Shown: positions 1 to 7,366 of the stretch, piece by piece
How the letters are laid out: every line of letters begins with the position of its first letter
How positions within the stretch are numbered: the stretch's first letter is position 1
Assembly: GCA_043778255.1 (NCBI GenBank)
Contig: JAYWGN010000014.1
Coordinates: 1 to 44,241, forward strand
DNA length: 44,241 nt
Direction: 5' to 3'
From: JAYWGN01 sp043778255
Lineage (GTDB): Bacteria; Bacteroidota; Bacteroidia; Chitinophagales; Chitinophagaceae
Notes under the pieces: generated by a model
Databases searched by the model: none
What the model was told of the DNA's origin: nothing
Seen by the model: the letters and a program-made list of their open reading frames with translations, nothing else
Program-made: the position numbers and the translations under genes

Positions 1-165
1 TAAAATGTAAAACGAGAAATGTAAAATGTAAAACGAGAAATGTAAAATGTAAAACGAGAAATGTAAAATGTAAAACGAGAAATGTAAAATGTAATACGAG
101 AAATGTAAAATGTAAAATAAGAAATGTAAAACAAGAAATGTAAAATGTAAAACAAGAAATGTAAA
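1..165. repeat. 21-bp tandem repeat
   Basis: Seen directly: a 21-bp unit (TAAAATGTAAAACGAGAAATG) repeats head to tail from base 1. Units lie at 1-21, 22-42, 43-63 and 64-84 (identical), then 85-105 and 106-126 (one and two substitutions), a 14-bp partial unit at 127-140, and a last full unit at 141-161. Divergence rises toward the right, as expected when new units are added at the left. The array runs off the window edge, so its true length is unknown. There are no spacers, so it is not a CRISPR array. Confidence 0.95.
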
Positions 166-251
166 AATATTTGCTAATTAAACTTTACTAATAAAAAATT
201 ATGTAATTATAAAACCTATATGAATAGGAGTAGCTAAATAGTATTACCAAA

Positions 252-330
252 GCCTCATGGGCTGCCCTGCTTAGGTGTAACTCGCCGCCATAGGCGGTAG
301 TGAGAACCGGGCAGGGATATGTGGTTACAT
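252..330. other. GC-rich structured element, possible small RNA or leader
   Basis: In an otherwise AT-rich intergenic stretch, bases 252-316 are clearly GC-rich and fold on paper. An outer stem pairs CCCTGC (265-270) with GCAGGG (311-316). An inner stem pairs CTC (281-283) with GAG (302-304), and the tip pairs CCGCC (285-289) with GGCGG (293-297) around a 3-nt loop. TGTAAC (276-281) in the internal loop is also complementary to GTTACA (324-329) outside the outer stem, which would make a pseudoknot if real. I could not match it to a family: it lacks SRP, tmRNA and common riboswitch motifs. Strand is undetermined. The rest of 166-386 shows no gene. Confidence 0.4.
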
Positions 331-386
331 TAAAATACTTAAGATGAAAGCCCCAAAAGCTAAAAAAAAACTATTTGTATAGCTAC

Positions 387-1340
387 CTACAACACCTCTT
401 TCATTACATTATACACCATCTTACTTTTGCCTAATGTGTAGTAATGTAGTATGGGTACATTGGCTGCTTTTAACTCTTTGCTTTGTTGTATTAGCCACTC
501 CGTTCCTACTTGTTCTACATCTTCATCGGTTTTGCATTTTAGCACTTCATTTACCAACTCCGTTGGCAAATCCACATGAAAAGTTTTGGGTATTATGGTC
601 AGTTGTTTTTTGGTGCTTAATGGCTTAAGCCCTGGTATTATAGGTACTGTAATGCCTATGGCTCTGCACTTTTCTACAAATTCAAAATACTTTGTATTGT
701 TAAAAAACATTTGTGTAGTTATGTATTCAGCCCCTGCATCAACCTTTGCTTTAAGGTGTAGCAAATCATTATCGAGGTTAGGTGCTTCAAAGTGTTTTTC
801 GGGGTAACCCGCTACACCTATACAAAAGTTTGTTTTACCGCCGCCTTTTATATCATCTTCTAAATATACGCCGTTGTTGAGGTTGGTTACTTGTTGCAAT
901 AACTCAATGGCATATTTGTGTCCATTAGGTTCAGGTTCAAATACCGTTTCATTTTTTGCGGCATCGCCACGGAGTACCAATACATTATCTACCCCCAAAA
1001 ATGCTAGGTCAATTAAAGCATCTTCAGTTTCATTTTTATTAAAGCCACCACATATAAAGTGGGGCACAGCAAATGTATTGTAACGGTTCATTATAGCAGC
1101 ACAAATACCTACGGTTCCGGGTCGTTTACGTATGGTTATTTTTTCAAAAACACCGTCGGCTTTTTTCTTAAATGTAGTTTCGCTACGGTGGTACGTTACG
1201 TTTATAAATGAGGGGTTGTAATCCATTAACGGATCTAACCCATCAAATATACTTTGTATGCCTTTGCCTTTAAGTGGCGGTAATACTTCAAACGATATTA
1301 GCGTTTGTTTGGCTTCATTTATTTTATCTATTACTTTCAT
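387..1340 (-). CDS. metF: 5,10-methylenetetrahydrofolate reductase (MetF)
   Basis: Reduces 5,10-methylene-THF to 5-methyl-THF with FAD and NAD(P)H in the cytoplasm, supplying the methyl group for methionine synthesis. At 317 residues it has the length of single-domain bacterial MetF. Visible family motifs are SFEVLPP (16-22, with the catalytic Glu at 18), LRGD (123-126, the Asp near the flavin), GVAGYPEKH (175-183), AGAEYITTQMFF (202-213, folate-binding Gln) and PGLKPLST (236-243). A perfect -7-like box (TAAATTTG) lies at 1355-1348 on the minus strand, very close to the start; with a TTG 22 bp upstream the spacing is too long to call it a promoter confidently. No other methionine genes are adjacent. 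Confidence 0.96.
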   Translation of the reverse strand: MKVIDKINEAKQTLISFEVLPPLKGKGIQSIFDGLDPLMDYNPSFINVTYHRSETTFKKKADGVFEKITIRKRPGTVGICAAIMNRYNTFAVPHFICGGFNKNETEDALIDLAFLGVDNVLVLRGDAAKNETVFEPEPNGHKYAIELLQQVTNLNNGVYLEDDIKGGGKTNFCIGVAGYPEKHFEAPNLDNDLLHLKAKVDAGAEYITTQMFFNNTKYFEFVEKCRAIGITVPIIPGLKPLSTKKQLTIIPKTFHVDLPTELVNEVLKCKTDEDVEQVGTEWLIQQSKELKAANVPILHYYTLGKSKMVYNVMKEVL

Positions 1341-1527
1341 TGCATTGCAAATTTACAACTTAATTGCAGTACCACCACAACTGTGTAATACCAATAACGG
1401 CAATTTATTTTATTTGTGAAACAAAACTTTAAACCTTATTCTAATGTTAAAAAAATAGATGAGCGTAAAACAAACCAAAAGTTTTAAATAGATTTGTTAT
1501 TATTAAGCATTACTAAAATACAAAAAC

Positions 1528-2010
1528 ATGAAAAAAATAATTCACTTTCTTTTATTTACACTCTTAATTTGTAGTGTAGCCTGCAAAAAACCAAAAATAG
1601 AGGAAGACCCTCATAACCATAGTTTGCTAAAAAAAACACTACCTGAAATAAAGGCAGCAATAGCAGGTAATTGGCAAATAAATCGTTATCATTATTATGC
1701 ATGTGGAATAGTTAGCTGCACTACTAAAGATTCAGTTTATAATGGCACTGGCGATATAATTAGTTTTTTACCTAACGATACAGTAAGGCGTGTTGCTTAT
1801 ACTGGAAGCCCAACGTATATTTATGAAAAAGCCTTAATAGAAAAAGTAAAAGTATATGACTATGGCCCAAATGGGTTTCCAAATGATACTGACTCTGCAT
1901 ATAAATATGAAATGGTTAATGGGTTTATAGTATATTATATGAAAGAAATAAAAAATGATAGTTTAGTTATCGATGCCGATTTTTATACTTATTACTTAAC
2001 TAGAAAATAG
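1528..2010 (+). CDS. small lipoprotein of unknown function
   Basis: A 160-residue protein with a lipoprotein signal: basic start, hydrophobic stretch (residues 5-15), and a lipobox SVAC with the lipidated Cys at 19, followed by KKPK. The mature part is Tyr/Asn/Asp-rich with likely short beta strands; I recognise no domain. Its lay-out (short lipoprotein, single beta-rich domain containing GNWQIN and later SLVIDADFY) resembles the lipocalin-like lipoproteins common in Bacteroidota, but that is only a resemblance. It stands alone, convergent with pgi, whose stop is 10 bp away. An outer-membrane or periplasmic location is inferred from the lipobox. Confidence 0.75.
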   Translation: MKKIIHFLLFTLLICSVACKKPKIEEDPHNHSLLKKTLPEIKAAIAGNWQINRYHYYACGIVSCTTKDSVYNGTGDIISFLPNDTVRRVAYTGSPTYIYEKALIEKVKVYDYGPNGFPNDTDSAYKYEMVNGFIVYYMKEIKNDSLVIDADFYTYYLTRK

Positions 2011-2020
2011 GTAATACTGT

Positions 2021-3652
2021 TTAGTTTTTTTTCCACTCCTTATACTTATTTATTAAACTGTTAGTGCTGCTATCATGTGTGGCTATAGTTTGGTCGGTTT
2101 GCAATTCGGGCAATATTTTATCGGCTAGTACCTTGCCCAGTTGTACACCCCATTGGTCAAAGCTGTAGATGTTCCAAATAATGCCTTGTACAAATATTTT
2201 ATGTTCGTACATAGCAATTAGTTGCCCAAGTGTATAAGGGTTAAGTTGCTGTACTAAAATACTATTGGTGGGTCTGTTGCCTTCAAATATTTTGTAGGGT
2301 AGTATGTTTTTGTTGGTATTTTCATTAGCTAATTCCTCGGCTGATTTGCCTTTCATTAGTGCCTCGGTTTGGGCAAAATAGTTAGCCATTAATATATTGT
2401 GATGGTTGCCAATAGGGTTGTGGCTTTGGGCTGAAGCTATAAAGTCGCAAGGTACTATAGCCGTGCCTTGGTGTATAAGTTGGTAAAATGCATGCTGCCC
2501 ATTAGTACCCGGTTCGCCCCATATAACTGGGCCAGTGGTATAGCTTACTGGCTCACCACTGCGGCTTACATACTTACCATTACTCTCCATATTGCCCTGC
2601 TGAAAGTAGGCTGCAAACCTGTGTAGGTATTGGTCGTAAGGCAATATAGCCTCACTTGTAGTGTTGTAAAAGTTAGTGTACCATAAGCCAATAAGTGCCA
2701 TTAGTACAGGTATGTTACTATCGAAACTTACCGTTTCAAAATGCTTATCCATATTGTTAGCACCTGCTAGTAATTGCTCAAAATTAGCGTAGCCAATAGT
2801 AAGTGCAATGCTAAGCCCAATAGCACTCCAGAGGCTATAACGGCCACCTACCCAATCCCAAAACTGAAACATATTTTCGGCAGCAATGCCAAATTTAACT
2901 ACGGCAGTTTCGTTAGTACTTAATGCTACAAAGTGTTGGGCTATATACTTTTCGTCAATTGCATGCTGCAAAAACCAACTTCTTGCCGTATGTGCATTGG
3001 TCATAGTTTCCTGTGTAGTAAAGGTTTTGCTAGCTATTAAAAATAAAGTTTCCTCCGCATTTATTTTTTTCAACGTTTCGGCTATATGTGTACCATCTAT
3101 ATTGCTTACAAATTGTATATTAATATCTGCCACCCAATAAGGTTTTAGTGCCTCTGTAACCATTACTGGGCCGAGGTCGCTACCGCCTATACCAATATTT
3201 ACAATAGTAGTTATTTTTTTGCCAGTATAGCCAAGCCATTCACCGTTATGTATTTTATTGCAAAATGCTTTCATCTGTTCTTTTACCGCATTTATATCCT
3301 CCATTATATTTTTACCATTAAGCATTACAGTAGCATCTGCATTTTTACGAAGTGCCGTGTGTAACACTGCTCTGCCTTCGGTTACATTTATGGCATCGCC
3401 ATTGTACATAGCTTTTATAGCATCTGGCAACTTACATTCGTTAGCTAATTGTATAAGCAAGTTTATAGTTTCGGCAGTTATTCTGTTTTTACTATAATCA
3501 AATAATAGTTGCTCATGTTCTATATGCATTTGCTGGTAACGGTTTGCATCGGCTGCAAACATTTCGGTCATTTGTATTGTATTGGTTGCACCAAAATGTT
3601 GTTGCAAATTGTGCCAAGCAGTTGTAGTAGTGGGGTTTATATTAGGTAACAT
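2021..3652 (-). CDS. pgi: glucose-6-phosphate isomerase
   Basis: Interconverts glucose 6-phosphate and fructose 6-phosphate in glycolysis and gluconeogenesis. I start at the ATG at 3652 (543 residues, close to E. coli Pgi): it gives MLPNINPTTTTAWHNL, the usual family N-terminus, while the 16 extra residues of the longer frame (from 3700) look non-conserved. Visible features include the sugar-phosphate loop IGIGGSDLGP, the PGI signature VGGRYSLWSAIGL, the catalytic Glu in QGNMESNGKY, the ring-opening His in GTNGQHAFYQLIHQG, and the C-terminal Lys in QLGKVLADKI. It follows the glycosyltransferase gene with a short gap and may share its transcript. Confidence 0.97.
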   Translation of the reverse strand: MLPNINPTTTTAWHNLQQHFGATNTIQMTEMFAADANRYQQMHIEHEQLLFDYSKNRITAETINLLIQLANECKLPDAIKAMYNGDAINVTEGRAVLHTALRKNADATVMLNGKNIMEDINAVKEQMKAFCNKIHNGEWLGYTGKKITTIVNIGIGGSDLGPVMVTEALKPYWVADINIQFVSNIDGTHIAETLKKINAEETLFLIASKTFTTQETMTNAHTARSWFLQHAIDEKYIAQHFVALSTNETAVVKFGIAAENMFQFWDWVGGRYSLWSAIGLSIALTIGYANFEQLLAGANNMDKHFETVSFDSNIPVLMALIGLWYTNFYNTTSEAILPYDQYLHRFAAYFQQGNMESNGKYVSRSGEPVSYTTGPVIWGEPGTNGQHAFYQLIHQGTAIVPCDFIASAQSHNPIGNHHNILMANYFAQTEALMKGKSAEELANENTNKNILPYKIFEGNRPTNSILVQQLNPYTLGQLIAMYEHKIFVQGIIWNIYSFDQWGVQLGKVLADKILPELQTDQTIATHDSSTNSLINKYKEWKKN

Positions 3653-3701
3653 ATAATTGCTATTATTAGTGTGGTTGTAAAGGTAAGTTGGGCAAGGCAA
3701 T

Positions 3702-4766
3702 TTACTTTAGGGTTGCCCCTAAAAAGTTTTGTACTGTGGTTACAATATCATTAACATTAATGAGTTCCATACATTTAAAATGTTGCTTGGGGCAAGTGTT
3801 GTAGCCAATTTTACTACAAGGTCGGCACCACAGGTTTTTAATTTCAAATATGGCATTGTTAACATTGTAGTTGCCATAGTAAGGCGTCATACCAAAGCTT
3901 GGTACCGTATTGCCCCATAATGATATAATGGGTTTTTTAAAAGCCGCTGCTATATGCATTAAGCCAGTATCGTTACTTATTACAAATTTGCTTTGCCTAA
4001 CTATATCAGCACTTTCGTGCAAACTAAATTTGCCACAGGCATTGTATATTTTAAAAGTATCTTGTTCGGCTATGGCTTTGCCTGTAAGGTAATCGGCTTT
4101 GCCACCTAACAATATTATAGGATGTTTTATTGCGGCACATAGCTCCATTAGCTTGTGGGTGGGCATTTGCTTAGTAGCATGTGCTGCACCTATTACTATG
4201 CCTATAAAGCCAGCAAAGTGGCTAGTGGGTATATCAGCTTGTTTTATTTTATCCGTTTCGGGTATAAAATAGTCTAACCCTTGTCCATCATTTTTTACGT
4301 TTAAGTGTTCCACAGTGTGCATATACCTATCTACTATATGTACATTAGGTAGTCTATTTATTTTCAAATTAGTGAGCAGCCATTTTTCTATATTTAATTT
4401 TTTAAATGTAGTAGCGGGTTTTTTTTTAAAATGCTTTTTTATTTGTAAAGTTCTTAGGTTGTTGTGCAAGTCTATTATGCCATCGTAGTTTTCAAGTGCA
4501 ATAGCTGCCAACAACTCCTCCATACTATCTCTTAATATAAGTACTTTACTTATGTATGGGTTACTCTCTACAATGCTGCTGTAGGCAAGCTTTGTAGCAT
4601 AATGTATGGTGGTATTAGGTAGTTGTTTTTTTAAGCATCTTATTACTGGTGTGGTAAGTACAATATCACCTATAGAGGAAAAGCGGAGGATGAGAAATTT
4701 TGCCCCCCCACCCCCCAAGGGGGGATTAAGTGCAGTAACTTTTGTATTATTTATAATTGTTGCCAT
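3702..4766 (-). CDS. glycosyltransferase family 9 (LPS heptosyltransferase-like)
   Basis: A 354-residue GT-B enzyme of family GT9, which transfers heptose or another sugar onto the lipopolysaccharide core at the inner membrane. Evidence is the N-terminal Rossmann start KFLILRFSSIGDIVLTTP (23-40) and the donor-binding C-terminal motif SNDTGLMHIAAAF (264-276) followed by LWGNTVP (283-289). A Cys-rich CRPC...CPKQHFKC stretch near the end is also common in GT9. The actual donor and acceptor cannot be told. The first 22 residues (with NPPLGGGGAK) are not family-like and are partly encoded by a C6-AA-G6 repeat; no other start codon precedes the first beta strand, so this start is kept. Followed by pgi. 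Confidence 0.92.
   Translation of the reverse strand: MATIINNTKVTALNPPLGGGGAKFLILRFSSIGDIVLTTPVIRCLKKQLPNTTIHYATKLAYSSIVESNPYISKVLILRDSMEELLAAIALENYDGIIDLHNNLRTLQIKKHFKKKPATTFKKLNIEKWLLTNLKINRLPNVHIVDRYMHTVEHLNVKNDGQGLDYFIPETDKIKQADIPTSHFAGFIGIVIGAAHATKQMPTHKLMELCAAIKHPIILLGGKADYLTGKAIAEQDTFKIYNACGKFSLHESADIVRQSKFVISNDTGLMHIAAAFKKPIISLWGNTVPSFGMTPYYGNYNVNNAIFEIKNLWCRPCSKIGYNTCPKQHFKCMELINVNDIVTTVQNFLGATLK
4702..4727. repeat. C/G-rich inverted repeat inside a coding region
   Basis: A run of seven C, an A, then CCCCCC-AA-GGGGGG followed by ATTA. It is by far the most G/C-biased stretch in the window and is a near-perfect inverted repeat. Read on the minus strand it is in frame and encodes NPPLGGGGAK at residues 14-23 of the GT9 protein. 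I recall similar C-run/G-run short repeats being dispersed in Bacteroidota genomes; here only one copy is in the window. Confidence 0.8.
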
Positions 4767-4866
4767 TCAGTGTTTTCAAATTTTTAAAAACTATATATTT
4801 TTCATTGCAATTTCTAGCAATGAAATAGAAATTTATTTGGTTAAAAAAAACAATTTTGAAAAAAAA

Positions 4867-6093
4867 TTAGGTTTCTACAAAGTCTAAATCTTTACCAAAA
4901 GTTTCATTACACTTTATAGCAGCAAATGTAGCTAATGCCATCACAATAATACCTGTAATAATGCCACTACTTATATAACTAAATGTAGGCTGCAAACCGT
5001 TAAACAATAATAACATTAATGGCAACGAACCTCTCACCATATTGGGTACAGTAGTAGTTGCTGTAGCCCTAAGGTTAGTACCAAATTGCTCAGCAGCCAT
5101 AGTTACAAATATAGCCCAAAACCCTGTGCCAAAGCCAAGCCCAGCTATAATCCAATACATGGTAGTGGCAGTTGTATTGTGTTGAGTAAAGTACAAACCT
5201 ATCATTATTGCTGTAATTGCATAAAAAATGTAAATGGCTTTTTTTCTACTTTTCAGCCTCTGGCTTACAAACCCAATTAATACATCGGCTATGGATATAG
5301 CAATATAAGCCACCATAGTAGCTTTGCCTGGAATTATTTTTTCGGTAAGCCCAAATGCTGCACCAAAGTCGTTGGAAAATGCAATAAGGATGCCTATTAC
5401 ATACCAAGTAGGCAACCCAATCATAATACTATATAAGTATTTTAAAAATATTTTTTTATTACTAAATAATTGTAAAAAATTACCTTTTATAACATTGGTT
5501 TTTTGTACCAAATTATACAAGCCACTTTCAACCACACTTACACGTAATAGTAATAAACAGTAACCCATACCACCACCTATAAAGTAGCAAGTACGCCAAT
5601 GGAAATTGATAGATATAAAATAAGCAAACACTGCACCACTAAGCCCTATACCAGCCACTAATGATGTGGCTAACCCTCGTTTCTCTTTTGGCGTAAGCTC
5701 ACTTACCAGTGTAATACCTGCACCTAACTCACCCGCCAAACCTATACCAGCTATAAACCTTATAAGTGCATACTGGTTTACAGTAAGTACAAACCCATTA
5801 ATAATATTAGCGGTAGAGTATAATAATATAGAGCCAAATAATACCGAAAGCCGTCCTTTTTTATCGCCAATAATACCCCACAATATACCGCCTATAAGCA
5901 AACCAATCATTTGTATGCTTATTATAAATTCGCCATTAGATTTTATTTGGGCAGCATTAAGCCCAAATGATTGTAAGCTTGGTACTCTTATAATTTGAAA
6001 CAAAAGCAAATCGTATATATCTACAAAATAGCCCAAAGCAGCTACTATAATGGCTATATTAAATAAATTAAATGGCTTTTGTAATTTATCCAT
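4867..6093 (-). CDS. MFS transporter
   Basis: A 408-residue, roughly 12-helix permease of the major facilitator superfamily in the inner membrane. The diagnostic loop between helices 2 and 3 is GGILWGIIGDKKGRLSVLFG (G-x-x-x-D-x-x-G-R-x), and helices 4-5 hold RFIAGIGLAGELGAG followed by ELTPKEKRG, as in the sugar-phosphate or aromatic-acid proton symporters. Substrate is unknown. The start lies 3 bp after the stop of the upstream DedA-like gene on the same strand, so the two are almost certainly cotranscribed. The C-terminus (FGKDLDFVET) ends close to an AT-rich stretch before the GT9 gene. Confidence 0.92.
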   Translation of the reverse strand: MDKLQKPFNLFNIAIIVAALGYFVDIYDLLLFQIIRVPSLQSFGLNAAQIKSNGEFIISIQMIGLLIGGILWGIIGDKKGRLSVLFGSILLYSTANIINGFVLTVNQYALIRFIAGIGLAGELGAGITLVSELTPKEKRGLATSLVAGIGLSGAVFAYFISINFHWRTCYFIGGGMGYCLLLLRVSVVESGLYNLVQKTNVIKGNFLQLFSNKKIFLKYLYSIMIGLPTWYVIGILIAFSNDFGAAFGLTEKIIPGKATMVAYIAISIADVLIGFVSQRLKSRKKAIYIFYAITAIMIGLYFTQHNTTATTMYWIIAGLGFGTGFWAIFVTMAAEQFGTNLRATATTTVPNMVRGSLPLMLLLFNGLQPTFSYISSGIITGIIVMALATFAAIKCNETFGKDLDFVET

Positions 6094-6096
6094 AAC

Positions 6097-7038
6097 CTAA
6101 TTGGCTGCTACTTTTTTTGAACTAAACATTTTTATAAGTACAGGTAAAGTTGTAATTACAACAATTCCAATTACAATTAATTCCAAATGATTTTTTAAGC
6201 TTGGATATGCTTCGTTCAAAAAATGTCCTATTAAAATCATACTGGCAACCCATGCTATACAACCTACAATATTATAATAAGTAAACTTTGCCTTTGGCAT
6301 ATTTACTATACCAGCTACAATGGGTGCAAAGGTTCGTACTATAGGTATAAACCTTGCAGCTACTATGGCACCTGCCCCATTTTTAGTATAAAATTCTTGT
6401 GCTTGTAGCAAATATTTTTGTTTGAACAAAAATTTGTCTTTCCATGTAAACATGGCTGGGCCTACCTTACGGCCAAACCAATACCCTACAAAGTTGCCTA
6501 CAATACCTGCAGCAGCAATGAGTGCAATGAGTATTGTAAGTTCAATAAAAGTATTGTTTAAATTACCCAGGCCTAGTAACTTTAAAAATTCATGTGCTAA
6601 ATTTTGGCTGTATATACCTGCTACAAACAATAGGCTATCGCCAGGCAAAAAGAACCCTGCAAACAAACCTGTTTCGGCAAATATAATAAATAGCAATAAC
6701 CACAGCCCACCATAAATAATATAGAACATTGGGTTTATTAAATCTTTCCAACTAAAATTTTTATGCAAAGCTAACTTGCTACCATTAGTAATATTTGCTA
6801 CTGCAAATGTTGTAGTAGTACAATTGGGTGCAGCCATAGTTACAGAATCTGTATTAGGTAAATCAATAGTAATTAGCCCATCTTTGTTACTAGTAATAGT
6901 TTGATTGTAATTTGCTGCAGTAAGTGTTATAGTGCCTATTGCAGCTTCGTATTGGTTTTGTACAGTAATAGTTATTGGGGCTGCTATTATAGTAGTTATG
7001 CTGCATGTTAGTAATATAGAAAGTAAATATTTGTACAT
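6097..7038 (-). CDS. DedA/VTT-family membrane protein with secreted N-terminal domain
   Basis: Residues 105-305 form a DedA (VTT/SNARE-associated) protein: acidic AETGLFAGFFLPGDSLLF (121-138, with E122 and PGD), GNFVGYWFGRKVG (181-193), and RFIPIVRTFAPIVAG (229-243). Family members are inner-membrane proteins now linked to undecaprenyl-phosphate or phospholipid flipping. Unusually, residues 1-20 look like a signal peptide and 21-95 form a Thr/Asn-rich beta segment (ITITVQNQYEAAIGTITLTA...GLITIDLP) resembling a carboxypeptidase-regulatory-like or Big-type sandwich, which would face the periplasm. Typical DedA proteins are about 200-220 residues and begin at the membrane part. Forms an operon with the MFS gene 3 bp downstream. 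Confidence 0.9.
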   Translation of the reverse strand: MYKYLLSILLTCSITTIIAAPITITVQNQYEAAIGTITLTAANYNQTITSNKDGLITIDLPNTDSVTMAAPNCTTTTFAVANITNGSKLALHKNFSWKDLINPMFYIIYGGLWLLLFIIFAETGLFAGFFLPGDSLLFVAGIYSQNLAHEFLKLLGLGNLNNTFIELTILIALIAAAGIVGNFVGYWFGRKVGPAMFTWKDKFLFKQKYLLQAQEFYTKNGAGAIVAARFIPIVRTFAPIVAGIVNMPKAKFTYYNIVGCIAWVASMILIGHFLNEAYPSLKNHLELIVIGIVVITTLPVLIKMFSSKKVAAN

Positions 7039-7062
7039 TTTCTTTTTGTGAATTTAGATTTA

Positions 7063-7292
7063 TTAATGTTAGTATTGCAAAGTTAAGCAAAGGTTATCGC
7101 AGAGTTTCGCTAAGTTTTTTTAATGTTTGTATAGCAAAGTTACGCCAAGGTTTTCGCAGAGTTTCGCTAAGTTTTTTAATATTATTAATGTTTGTATCGC
7201 AAAGTTATGCCAAGGTTTTCGCAGAGTTTCGTTAAGTTTTTTTAATGTTTGTATAGCAAAGTTACGCCAAGGTTTTCGCAGAGCTTCCGTAA
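7063..7292. repeat. ~60-bp tandem repeat, four copies
   Basis: Four diverged copies of a unit of about 57-65 bp, reading roughly TTAATGTTTGTATAGCAAAG, then TTACGCCAAGGTTTTCGCAG, then AGTTTCGCTAAGTTTTT. Copies begin near 7063, 7120, 7185 and 7241. Copies 2 to 4 are nearly identical, copy 1 is older, and copy 3 carries an extra ATTATT. Internally the unit is itself built of GCAAAG/GCCAAGG/GCAGAG/GCTAAG half-steps. The small plus-strand reading frame through it is a by-product of the repeat. It lies between two minus-strand genes, upstream of the DedA-like gene. Confidence 0.92.
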
Positions 7293-7300
7293 GTAGTTAC

Positions 7301-7366
7301 ACTAGCACATTAGCACATTATCATATTAGCACATTATTTTATTAGCACATTAGCATATTATCAAAT
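7301..7366. repeat. short tandem repeat (TTAGCACAT-type)
   Basis: Seven or so degenerate copies of an 8-10 bp unit (TTAGCACAT / TTATCATAT) follow directly on the 60-bp repeats. The right end overlaps the stop codon (7361-7363) of the beta-CASP gene, so the repeat forms its immediate 3' flank. Looks like a simple-sequence expansion by slippage. Confidence 0.85.

Noticed and set aside
1..165. Regular repeat that might be a CRISPR array
   Set aside because: The 21-bp units are directly adjacent with no unique spacers, and no cas genes occur.
252..330. SRP (4.5S) RNA, tmRNA or a known riboswitch
   Set aside because: The GGAAG/AGCAGC core of SRP RNA, tmRNA ends and recognisable riboswitch core motifs are absent on both strands.
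7127..7345. 72-residue plus-strand reading frame
   Set aside because: It is the translation of the 60-bp tandem repeat (repeating NVCIAKL-type peptides) and lacks gene-like features.
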